A stretch of DNA of 5,940 nt, from contig CAJTKW010000120.1 in assembly GCA_910577035.1 (NCBI GenBank), forward strand, positions 1 through 5,940. Reading direction: 5' to 3'. Of this stretch, positions 1-5,792 are shown piece after piece (the stretch's first letter is position 1; every line of letters begins with the position of its first letter). A program made the translations under genes and the position numbers. The notes below the pieces were generated by a model. It was not told the origin of the DNA and did no database searches. It worked only from the letters and a program-made list of their open reading frames with translations. The DNA is from an uncultured Acetatifactor sp. (lineage in GTDB: Bacteria; Bacillota; Clostridia; Lachnospirales; Lachnospiraceae).

Positions 1-4
1 TTTG

Positions 5-13
5 CACCCTCTT
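5..13 (-). promoter_or_regulatory. Possible ribosome binding site of a gene beyond the left edge
   Basis: The minus strand reads AAGAGGGTG just before the window ends. It is preceded by about 26 bp after the stop codon of the FlhB-C-like gene, and no start codon with a usable frame lies clearly inside the window. In related genomes a small gene often follows in the same direction (yraN, an uncharacterised endonuclease-fold protein, is one candidate). That identity is a guess from gene order, and no coding sequence can be called here. Confidence 0.3.
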
Positions 14-39
14 GACGCCTTAGAAAATCTTTTCGCCTT

Positions 40-333
40 TCACACTCTTACCTTATTTTTCAGCTTATCCATGGAGTCCACAAAGATCAGGATTTCCGCC
101 ACTACTTCATACAGCTCGGGAGGGATCATCTCTCCGATTTCCAGCCGGGAAAGGGTATCGGCCAGCTTATCATCCCTGTGGATGGGAACGTCGCTTTCCT
201 TCGCCTTTTCGATAATTCTTTCCGCCAGCAGCCCTCGTCCGCTGGCAATGACCCTGGGGGCATCATCCGACGGATCATACTCCAGCGCAATGGCCTGCTT
301 CACCTTATCCTGTTTTCCTTTATCCTGCTCCAT
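40..333 (-). CDS. ylqH: Stand-alone FlhB cytoplasmic C-terminal domain homologue (YlqH/FlhX type)
   Basis: This 97-residue soluble protein matches the C-terminal cytoplasmic part of FlhB/YscU export-switch proteins. Family landmarks in order are AIALEYD (residues 14-20), APRVIASGRG (25-34), an LAER helix, DVPIHRD (48-54), and the long conserved segment LEIGEMIPPELYEVVAEIL (64-82). The NPTH autocleavage motif that precedes this region in true FlhB is absent, with KVKQ in its place, and there are no membrane helices. The protein therefore corresponds to the post-cleavage FlhB-CC fragment. I prefer the ATG at 333 because GGAGGG lies 4 nt upstream (338-343). An in-frame ATG at 345 would add four residues but has only a weak site. 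Bacillus YlqH and Helicobacter HP1575 are known relatives. The latter can substitute for the FlhB fragment in flagellar export. The role here is unknown, especially if the host is non-motile. Confidence 0.87.
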   Translation of the reverse strand: MEQDKGKQDKVKQAIALEYDPSDDAPRVIASGRGLLAERIIEKAKESDVPIHRDDKLADTLSRLEIGEMIPPELYEVVAEILIFVDSMDKLKNKVRV

Positions 334-337
334 AATA

Positions 338-343
338 CCCTCC
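338..343 (-). promoter_or_regulatory. Ribosome binding site deciding the ylqH start
   Basis: GGAGGG on the minus strand lies 4 nt before the ATG at 333. It overlaps the upstream in-frame ATG at 345, which itself is preceded only by GTGGT. This favours the shorter product. It also shows that the translation signal is intact despite the repeat element ending only about 10 bp away. Confidence 0.6.
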
Positions 344-353
344 ATTTTACCAC

Positions 354-410
354 GTGAGACTTAGTGCTTCGAGCGTAAACTGCCGAAGGCAGGTTAGAAA
401 TTCTTCTCAC
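354..410. repeat. Stem-loop next to the palindromic element
   Basis: GTGAGA at 354-359 pairs exactly with TCTCAC at 405-410. Inside is a nested hairpin, 376-384 with 388-396 (8 of 9 pairs, core CTGCC/GGCAG, loop GAA). A small GCTTCGAGC inverted motif lies at 366-374. The structure abuts the larger palindrome at 414-575 and may belong to the same element. There is no T-run after the hairpin on either strand, so it is not a standard intrinsic terminator. At 57 bp it is too short for a tRNA. Its function is unknown. Confidence 0.6.
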
Positions 411-413
411 ACC

Positions 414-575
414 AGTACTCTGTACTTGAAGTTCCTGTGTAAATTTTCGAGGATATTTTGTCGAGTGTGCAAGTTCAGAAACGGAGGCGCAGCGGGCTGC
501 GCTGAATATTCTGAGCTTGTGCAGCCGAAAAAACAGGCCGAAATATTTGCACAAGGGTTTTCCGTACAGAGTACT
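414..575. repeat. 162-bp near-palindromic element with 12-bp terminal inverted repeats
   Basis: AGTACTCTGTAC at 414-425 has its exact reverse complement at 564-575. Going inward, two 55-bp arms (426-480 and 509-563) stay in register. By eye about 41 of 55 positions can pair counting G-U, including an almost unbroken 15-bp stretch (466-480 with 509-523). The 28-bp centre holds another hairpin, GCGCAGC at 487-493 with GCTGCGC at 496-502. If transcribed, the whole sequence would fold into one long imperfect hairpin. No transposase lies inside, so this resembles a MITE or a dispersed structured repeat, but copy number cannot be judged from one window. It sits between two co-directional genes, and its right end overlaps the upstream gene's TAG stop codon. 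A structured RNA or RNase III processing site is an alternative. Confidence 0.8.
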
Positions 576-2442
576 AGGTCCTGACATCAAACGCATACTG
601 GGACAGAAGCATACCAGACTCCTGTTGAAGCAGCGGTGCCAGAGCGCCGCCCTCCTGTGCCTTCTTCTCCTCTCTCGTCGTCATGGACACATTGCAGCTA
701 TAGCCTCTTTTTTCCAGCCTTTTGGTAAGTATATCCATATGCCCTTCAATAAAATCAAGAATTTCATCGTCCGCAACATAAAACTTCGTACTTACCCTCG
801 CCTCCTGCAGTGTCACATAAACATCCAGCGGCCCCAGATGCTCCATATCCAGGTGCAGCAGGGCGCTTACCTTACCGTCGTTATCCGCCAGGCTCCGCTT
901 ATTGGCATAGACATACAGATCCCCGTGGGCCTCCGACTGCAGCTGGCGCAGGGGCAGCTGGACATATGCGTACATCTGATTGATCTGGTTCATAAAATCC
1001 ACATTCTGGGACAGATTAGCCGCCGCCCTGTAGGCCGTACTGTTTTCCTGGCCCCCTGTCTCCAGCGCCTGAAGCAGCCCCTTCACCTGTCTGTCAATCC
1101 GCCGGTAAAGCTCCTCCACCTTTTCCGGGCGGGACACCTCCTCAGGACGCAGCGTCCACATTTCCCTGACTCCGGATGTCAGTATACTCTGAAAATCTTT
1201 CCCGGCAAACAGTCTGTGCATCTGCCGGATACCGCCTTCCGTATGTCCGGCAGCCTCCAGCATTTTAGCTGCCGCATCAAATAACCCGTTTGCTGTCATA
1301 CTGCCCTGTCCGAAACGCCGTATGGACTCCTGCAGAAGCTCCTTTTCTTCAGGAAGCATCTCCAAATTGTCAAGCACCCGGAGCATACCATCCGTCACCG
1401 CCGCCCGCACCCGCTCAGGGACGGGAGCTGCTGTGCCCTTCCCATCCGGTGAGTCCGCCGGCTCCGGCATCATGGTCCGGGAAATGCCCTCCCCCGCCAA
1501 AGCCTGGCCGGCCCCCCTGCCGGCCTCTCCTGCCCCGGAAATGACACCGCCCGGTTCCCGGAGAACGGCTTCCGGGCCCTCTCCGGCAGCCTTCGGATCC
1601 CCGCTGTCTTTCTGCATTCCTTCCGTCTCTCCGGCTGTCCCTGCTGCTTCCTGCAGGAGAAGCTCTCCGTCTGCAATACCCTCCGCCATCTCCGCGGCGG
1701 CCTTCTGCACCTCCTCCGTGACTATATCCGGAATTGCTCCCGCCGCTCCCCCGATCATGGCAAAAAGCTCTCTGTACAATCCTGCGGCGGCACTGTCGTT
1801 TCCTGCGGACAGCATATTATCCGCCGCCCCGGGCAGCTCATCAAGGATCGAGGTCATACCCTTAATCAGCTGATGTGTCAGATTGCGGTAGGACTCCATT
1901 TGTCCCATATTTTCCTCGTTTACCGGCAGTTGCAGCCTGTGCAGGTCCACCACGTCAGAAACCCTTTCCCCCGGGAAGCTGTTGATCTCCCGGTATACCT
2001 GCTGCAATGAATTCCTGTTCACCGGCAGGCCCGCTTTCATCATCTGCTCCGTCATGCTCACGGAAATCTCATTGACAGGCAGTCCTGCCATGTCCAGAGC
2101 CTTCAGTACATTGGCATCTGCGGCTATATTCGTAAACAGCGGACTTAAAGAAAGTGACCCCCCGTTGCTTTTTACTTCAAAAGTCACGTTTTTGCCCAAT
2201 TCAAGATTTATGCTCTGGTCCACCCTGGCATTCATCACCATATCGTCAGACAGACGGATCTGTACCTCGCTGCCGTTTCTGGACACGATCTCCCCCCGGA
2301 TGGTCTGCCCCGGCACCAGCGAACGAATCTGACGGTTAAGATCAGCCATGCGGGCAGCAGACTGGGACTGAGAAGCACGCCCCCTTCCCCCCACACGTTC
2401 TTCCGTCCGGGGACGTCCCGTAAATAGCTGTGAAAGTTTCAT
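574..2442 (-). CDS. Large protein with FliK-like C-terminal domain (YlqG-position protein)
   Basis: This 622-residue protein has no signal peptide or membrane helix. Residues about 41-102 (LVPGQTIRGEIV onward) form a beta-rich segment with alternating hydrophobics, like a small barrel domain. Residues 112-160 contain two GLPVN motifs typical of FliK-like leucine/proline helical repeats. Residues about 245-345 are low-complexity and rich in Ala, Gly, Glu and Pro. Residues about 500-590 resemble the Flg_hook (FliK C-terminal) domain: LHLDMEHLGPLDVYVTLQE (529-547), then FYVADDE and a helix ending in LEKRGYSCNVSM. This layout, with conserved ends and a variable middle, mirrors FliK hook-length rulers. 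The start follows the rnhB stop by 1 nt and has AAGGA about 8 nt upstream. The gene lies where Bacillus has ylqG, and may belong to a family catalogued as a DUF (possibly DUF6240, from memory). The FliK relationship is inferred from pattern, and the function is unknown. Confidence 0.82.
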   Translation of the reverse strand: MKLSQLFTGRPRTEERVGGRGRASQSQSAARMADLNRQIRSLVPGQTIRGEIVSRNGSEVQIRLSDDMVMNARVDQSINLELGKNVTFEVKSNGGSLSLSPLFTNIAADANVLKALDMAGLPVNEISVSMTEQMMKAGLPVNRNSLQQVYREINSFPGERVSDVVDLHRLQLPVNEENMGQMESYRNLTHQLIKGMTSILDELPGAADNMLSAGNDSAAAGLYRELFAMIGGAAGAIPDIVTEEVQKAAAEMAEGIADGELLLQEAAGTAGETEGMQKDSGDPKAAGEGPEAVLREPGGVISGAGEAGRGAGQALAGEGISRTMMPEPADSPDGKGTAAPVPERVRAAVTDGMLRVLDNLEMLPEEKELLQESIRRFGQGSMTANGLFDAAAKMLEAAGHTEGGIRQMHRLFAGKDFQSILTSGVREMWTLRPEEVSRPEKVEELYRRIDRQVKGLLQALETGGQENSTAYRAAANLSQNVDFMNQINQMYAYVQLPLRQLQSEAHGDLYVYANKRSLADNDGKVSALLHLDMEHLGPLDVYVTLQEARVSTKFYVADDEILDFIEGHMDILTKRLEKRGYSCNVSMTTREEKKAQEGGALAPLLQQESGMLLSQYAFDVRT

Positions 2443-2443
2443 G

Positions 2444-3217
2444 CTATGTTTCCTTTCCGTCGGAAATAATATTTTTGAGGAAACTCCTCCTGTGAATCGG
2501 CGTAAGGCCGTACTTTTTCAAGGCTTCCATATGCGCCGCACTTCCGTATCCCTTATTCGCCGCAAAACCATACTCCGGAAAAATCCTGTCATACTCCCGC
2601 ATCAACCTGTCCCTGGTCACCTTTGCAATAATGCTGGCGGCACCGATGGTAAGGCTTCTGGCATCCCCCTTGATAATAGGAATCTGCCGGATTCCCACCC
2701 CGGGAATGGTCACCGCGTCATTGAGCAGAATATCCGGCTGAGGATCAAGCTTTGCCACTGCCTCCCGCATCGCTTCATAGGTGGCCTGCAGAATGTTGAT
2801 CTCGTCAATACGCTCCGGAGAAGCATACCCTGCCCCCCAGCTGACTGCCTGCTCCAGGATCACGTCATAAAGCTCCTCTCTCTTTTTTTCGGTCAGCTGC
2901 TTGGAATCGTTAACATACAAAATGCGGCAATTCTTCGGCAGGATCACTGCCCCTGCCACCACCGGCCCTGCCAGCGGCCCTCTGCCGGCTTCATCGATCC
3001 CGCAGATAAAGTCACAATCTCCGTACTTCTCCTCGTATACCCGGAGCGCTTCGATGCGCGCCAGCTCCTTTTCCAGTGCCGCCAGCTTCTTCCCGGCAGA
3101 TTTTACCGCCTGTTGTACACCGCTTCGCTGATCCTCTCCATATCGCTTGATAAGTTCAGGCAGCTCTTCTACAGAAGCTGCCTGAAACTCCCCTTTTATC
3201 TCTCCGATGCTCAGCAT
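2444..3217 (-). CDS. rnhB: Ribonuclease HII
   Basis: RNase HII cuts the RNA strand of RNA-DNA hybrids and initiates removal of single ribonucleotides misincorporated in DNA. The protein has 257 residues. The catalytic domain starts at ICGIDEAGRGPLAGP (71-85), giving the metal-binding pair D75 and E76. The remaining carboxylates of the DEDD set are D167 (LLNDAV) and D187 (IIKGDARS), followed by the family segment IGAASIIAKVTRDRLM. The C-terminal part carries GYGSAAHMEALKKYGLTPIHRRSF. The roughly 70-residue N-terminal extension is usual in Firmicute RNase HII and contains a charged helix (about 40-65). The start is supported by AGGAGGA 6 nt upstream. The gene lies 43 bp after the second lepB and ends 1 nt before the FliK-like gene, so it is co-transcribed with both. 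All key residues are present. Confidence 0.97.
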   Translation of the reverse strand: MLSIGEIKGEFQAASVEELPELIKRYGEDQRSGVQQAVKSAGKKLAALEKELARIEALRVYEEKYGDCDFICGIDEAGRGPLAGPVVAGAVILPKNCRILYVNDSKQLTEKKREELYDVILEQAVSWGAGYASPERIDEINILQATYEAMREAVAKLDPQPDILLNDAVTIPGVGIRQIPIIKGDARSLTIGAASIIAKVTRDRLMREYDRIFPEYGFAANKGYGSAAHMEALKKYGLTPIHRRSFLKNIISDGKET

Positions 3218-3260
3218 GCCGATTCCTCCTGCCGAAACGCTTTCCCGCGCTCTTGTCTTT

Positions 3261-3806
3261 CTACTGATGCCGCAATATCCCGAATTTGTTAAACGGCCAG
3301 AGCCGAAGCCACGCCTTGCCGATTATATCGCTGCGCCTGATATTTCCCACTGCCTCCGTACGGCTGTCGCTGCTGTTGTTCCGGTTGTCGCCCAGAACGA
3401 AATATTCGTCCTCCCCCAGCTCTATCGGCTCTCTGGCCAGTCCGATGCGCTCCGGCAGGATCACTTCTCTGCCGTAACCTTCCGCAAGTACCTCGCCATT
3501 GATGTATATTTTGCCCTGCTCATCGATCTGTACCGTTTCCCCCGGCAGGCCGATAATCCTTTTAATGAAATATGTCTTATTTTCATATTTGTACGGAAAC
3601 ACGATAATGTCAAACCGTTCCGGATCCCGGAAACGATAAGAAATCTTATCCACGATCAGATTATCCCCATGCGAAAGGGTGGGCTCCATGGAAGTCCCGT
3701 CCACCTCCGTCCGCTGTCCTACAAACTGAATGACGATCCAGGTAAGGCAAAGTACAATTAAAAGGTACAACAGCGTACTTATCATTTCCTTCATGACTTT
3801 ATTCAT
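3261..3806 (-). CDS. lepB: Signal peptidase I (second copy)
   Basis: This 181-residue type I signal peptidase removes signal peptides from exported preproteins at the outer face of the membrane. One N-terminal membrane helix (about residues 8-28) is followed by the extracytoplasmic catalytic domain. Box B is VDGTSMEPTL with nucleophile S39. Box C is RFDIIVFPY (64-72). Box D is YFIKRIIGLPGE with general base K82. Box E is the canonical GDNRNNSSDSR (139-149). The start at 3806 has GGAGGA 5 nt upstream. It lies 37 bp after rbgA and 43 bp before rnhB in the same operon. It differs from the copy upstream of rbgA in length, N-terminus and box E, so the two are old paralogues and not a recent duplication. 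Separate substrate preferences are possible but not shown. Confidence 0.94.
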   Translation of the reverse strand: MNKVMKEMISTLLYLLIVLCLTWIVIQFVGQRTEVDGTSMEPTLSHGDNLIVDKISYRFRDPERFDIIVFPYKYENKTYFIKRIIGLPGETVQIDEQGKIYINGEVLAEGYGREVILPERIGLAREPIELGEDEYFVLGDNRNNSSDSRTEAVGNIRRSDIIGKAWLRLWPFNKFGILRHQ

Positions 3807-3811
3807 TGTAT

Positions 3812-3829
3812 TCCTCCATGCCGAAGCAT
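3812..3829 (-). promoter_or_regulatory. UUCG-capped hairpin fused to the lepB2 ribosome binding site
   Basis: On the minus strand ATGC-TTCG-GCAT (3818-3829) forms a 4-bp stem with a C(UUCG)G tetraloop, an unusually stable cap. GGAGGA (3812-3817) follows immediately, 5 nt before the lepB2 ATG. In the 37-nt gap after rbgA it could protect the downstream mRNA or tune ribosome access. No T-run follows, so it is not a terminator. A regulatory role is inferred. Confidence 0.5.
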
Positions 3830-3843
3830 TTTATAATCGTAAA

Positions 3844-4692
3844 TCACTGCCCTTCGGGACGTTCCAGGGTAATCCGGCCCAGACGCCCGCTCCTGAAGTC
3901 ATCCAGCAGTATATCCGCAGCCTTAACTAAGTCAAGATTTTCTCCCCGGGCATAACACCCTCTGCTGCGGGCTATATTCTCCAATACCTCGGCAAAGGTA
4001 TCCTTCCATTGTATGCCGTACCGCTCACAGATGCTCCCGGGATACCATGCCTTCAGACAACATAACAAATCACAGGCCAGCTCCTCACTGACAAGAATCT
4101 CGTCATTTATGGAGCCGATAAATGCCAGCCGCATTCCCACTTCCCGGTCTTCAAATTTCGGCCACAATATCCCCGGCGTATCCAGAAGCTCCAGACTTTT
4201 GTTCAGACGGATCCACTGCTTTCCCTTTGTGACTCCCGGCTTATTCCCGGTCTTCGCGCAGGCCTTTCCTGCAAAAGAATTGATGAAAGTAGACTTTCCC
4301 ACATTGGGGATTCCCACTACCATGGCTCTCACAGGACGATTTACGATTCCCCGCTTCCTGTCCCGTTCCAGCTTTTCCCTGCACGCCTCCTGCACCAGTT
4401 GGTTGATCCCCCGGACTCCCCCGCCGCTCTTAGCGTTCATTTCCAGCACACAGGCCCCCCGGGCTTTAAAATATTCCAGCCATTGAGCATTATACACCGG
4501 ATCCGCAAGATCCGCCTTGTTTAACAGTACAATCCGGGACTTATTCCTGCCCAGCTCATCAATGTCCGGATTACGGCTGCTCAAGGGAATCCGCGCATCC
4601 ACCAGCTCGATCACCAGGTCAATCAGCTTTATATTCTCCTGCATCATACGCTTTGCCTTCGTCATATGACCGGGATACCATTGGTAATTCAT
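3844..4692 (-). CDS. rbgA: Ribosome biogenesis GTPase RbgA (YlqF)
   Basis: RbgA is a circularly permuted GTPase required late in 50S subunit assembly in Bacillus, where it helps incorporate late proteins such as L16. The 282-residue length is normal. The G motifs occur in the permuted order G4-G5-G1-G2-G3: NKAD (58-61), NAKSG (86-90), GIPNVGKST (127-135), GVT (153-155) and DTPG (171-174). The N-terminus MNYQWYPGHMTKAKR is the family signature and fixes the start. The C-terminal domain (about 205-280) ends in GCYARGENLD and LLDDFRSGRLGRITLE, the helical RNA-binding part. The ATG comes 3 nt after the lepB stop, with only AGG touching it, so translation probably depends on coupling to lepB. In Bacillus this gene also follows rplS, which fits co-ordinated ribosome production. 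Confidence 0.97.
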   Translation of the reverse strand: MNYQWYPGHMTKAKRMMQENIKLIDLVIELVDARIPLSSRNPDIDELGRNKSRIVLLNKADLADPVYNAQWLEYFKARGACVLEMNAKSGGGVRGINQLVQEACREKLERDRKRGIVNRPVRAMVVGIPNVGKSTFINSFAGKACAKTGNKPGVTKGKQWIRLNKSLELLDTPGILWPKFEDREVGMRLAFIGSINDEILVSEELACDLLCCLKAWYPGSICERYGIQWKDTFAEVLENIARSRGCYARGENLDLVKAADILLDDFRSGRLGRITLERPEGQ

Positions 4693-4695
4693 CCT

Positions 4696-5277
4696 CTATT
4701 TCACAAAGCCCATGCCCTGCTCTGCACACCGGGCACGAAACCACACCTTTCCTATAATATCTGCCTCTTTCACCGGACCGATATTGGCGGACCGGCTGTC
4801 CTCGCTGTTGCCGGGATTGTCGCCGATGCAGAAGAACTCCCCGCTCTCCAGAGTCAGTTCGTTTTCGGCAATACCGGGGTCGGCAATATAATCCGTCACC
4901 CACTCGCTCTCTATTCCGTTCACATAAAGTACCCCGTCCTTCACCAGCAGATGATCCCCGGGTACGGCCACCACCCGTTTCACATAATAGTGGGCATTTT
5001 CGTTGCCGTTTGGCAGAAACACCACCACATCCCCCCGCCCGGGAGCAAAAAGCACATACAGGAACCGATTTATAAAAATCTGCTGTCCGTTATACAGCGC
5101 AGGCTCCATGGACACACCTACCACGTTCGTCGTCATCCCGAAGAAGAAGACCAGCACCGTGGCGATAAATACCGCCGCCAGCAGGCCGAATATCCAGATG
5201 AATACCTCCCGGATCATGGCCGGACTGATTTTCTTCCTTCTTTTGTAAAAAGTAAGGCCCTTGCTCCTTTTCGCCAT
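4696..5277 (-). CDS. lepB: Signal peptidase I (first copy, promoter-proximal)
   Basis: This 193-residue type I signal peptidase is anchored by one membrane helix (about residues 23-47) after a basic cytoplasmic N-terminus (MAKRSKGLTFYKRRKK). Box B is VVGVSMEPAL with nucleophile S56. Box C is GRGDVVVFLP. Box D is YYVKRVVAVPGD with general base K100. Box E reads GDNPGNSEDSRS (152-163), with proline where the family normally has arginine (GDNR); the rest of the box is intact. The start at 5277 has AAGGA about 9 nt upstream plus GGAG closer in. It is the first gene after its own promoter at 5340-5368 and is separated from rplS by a terminator. It ends 3 nt before rbgA. Both catalytic residues are present, so activity is expected. 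The effect of the Arg-to-Pro change is unknown. Confidence 0.93.
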   Translation of the reverse strand: MAKRSKGLTFYKRRKKISPAMIREVFIWIFGLLAAVFIATVLVFFFGMTTNVVGVSMEPALYNGQQIFINRFLYVLFAPGRGDVVVFLPNGNENAHYYVKRVVAVPGDHLLVKDGVLYVNGIESEWVTDYIADPGIAENELTLESGEFFCIGDNPGNSEDSRSANIGPVKEADIIGKVWFRARCAEQGMGFVK

Positions 5278-5339
5278 CTCTCCGTTTCCTTCTGAATTCT
5301 GTATGATTCTGTGCCCGCTTCACTCTGCCCTTTGCGGAC

Positions 5340-5368
5340 ATTATATCATAGAATTATAAAATAGAAAA
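5340..5368 (-). promoter_or_regulatory. Promoter of the lepB-rbgA-lepB-rnhB operon
   Basis: A perfect TATAAT lies at 5340-5345 on the minus strand. The best-spaced -35 (TTTTCT, 5363-5368, 17 bp away) is weak and coincides with the U-tract of the rplS terminator. Transcription would start near 5333, giving a leader of about 55 nt before lepB. The -10 is convincing, the -35 less so. Confidence 0.62.
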
Positions 5369-5392
5369 GGACAACTACTTATGTAATTGTCC
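5358..5392 (-). terminator. Intrinsic terminator of rplS
   Basis: On the minus strand GGACAATTAC (5383-5392) pairs with GTAGTTGTCC (5369-5378) over 10 bp, with one G-U pair and a 4-nt loop. It is followed directly by TTTTCTATTTT. It begins 11 bp after the rplS stop codon. It should separate rplS from the downstream operon, leaving lepB to its own promoter or to readthrough. Confidence 0.92.
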
Positions 5393-5403
5393 CCTCAGCC
5401 CTT

Positions 5404-5751
5404 TTACTTTACAAGCTCTTTTACCCTTGCCTTCTTGCCGATACGGCCTCTCAGGTAGTTCAGCTTTGCACGCCTTACCTTACCTCTTCTCACTATCTCA
5501 ATCTTCTCTACGTTAGGAGAATGTACCGGCCAGGTCTTCTCTACGCCAATGCCGTTGGAAACCTTTCTCACCGTGAAAGTTTCCCTGTTGCTGCCGCCCT
5601 GTCTCTTTAAAACGATTCCCTCAAATACCTGAATTCTCTCGCGGTTACCCTCCTTGATCTTACCGTAGACCCTGACGGTATCGCCCACATTGAATTCGTC
5701 CACCTTTTCCTTCAGCTGTTCAGCTTCGATCTCTCTGATAATATCACTCAT
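5404..5751 (-). CDS. rplS: 50S ribosomal protein L19
   Basis: L19 is a structural protein of the large ribosomal subunit at the 30S-50S interface. The 115-residue product has normal family length. It contains FNVGDTVRVYGKIKEGNRERIQ (20-41), FEGIVLKRQGG, the motif TFTVRKVSNGIGVEKTWPVHSP, and a basic C-terminus ending in YLRGRIGKKARVKELVK. The ATG at 5751 is chosen because GAAGGAGG (5757-5764) lies 5 nt upstream. A TTG at 5769 would add six residues but would place this binding site inside the coding region. The gene has its own promoter and terminator, so it is probably monocistronic. In many Firmicutes rplS follows rpsP, rimM and trmD. Here the 189 bp upstream hold no end of such a gene. Confidence 0.98.
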   Translation of the reverse strand: MSDIIREIEAEQLKEKVDEFNVGDTVRVYGKIKEGNRERIQVFEGIVLKRQGGSNRETFTVRKVSNGIGVEKTWPVHSPNVEKIEIVRRGKVRRAKLNYLRGRIGKKARVKELVK

Positions 5752-5792
5752 ACGAGCCTCCTTCAACAAATGCAGACGTTCTTAATACAATT

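Noticed and set aside
376..396. Possible intrinsic terminator after the FliK-like gene
   Set aside because: The CTGCC/GGCAG hairpin is not followed by a T-run on the minus strand, so there is no support for Rho-independent termination.
354..410. tRNA-like fold
   Set aside because: Only 57 bp, with no T-loop or anticodon arm pattern and no CCA end. Only the closing stem resembles an acceptor.
300..596. Minus-strand 98-codon open frame running through the palindrome and into ylqH
   Set aside because: It lies across the structured repeat and overlaps two real genes out of frame. The product is basic and Ser/Arg-rich with no recognisable domain, and it would be an artefact of the repeat. Similar predicted proteins in other genomes would mark copies of the repeat, not a gene.
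517..1284. Plus-strand 255-codon open frame
   Set aside because: It is antisense to the C-terminal half of the FliK-like gene, shows no family motif, starts inside the palindrome and has no convincing ribosome binding site.
1322..1873. Plus-strand Ser/Pro/Ala-rich open frame
   Set aside because: It is antisense to the low-complexity GC-rich middle of the FliK-like gene. The composition is that of a complementary-strand shadow.
40..2442. A flagellar or type III secretion operon
   Set aside because: Only the two switch-related homologues are present. No export gate, ATPase, rod, hook or filament gene is seen, and the surrounding genes are housekeeping.
2441..3292. Plus-strand 283-codon open frame
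   Set aside because: It is antisense to rnhB, which has all catalytic residues. The plus-strand product shows no domain.
4666..5295. Plus-strand 209-codon open frame rich in His and Pro
   Set aside because: It is an exact antisense shadow of the first lepB.
5404..5769. Longer rplS from a TTG start
   Set aside because: The GAAGGAGG binding site would lie inside the coding region, and L19 proteins normally begin at the ATG at 5751.
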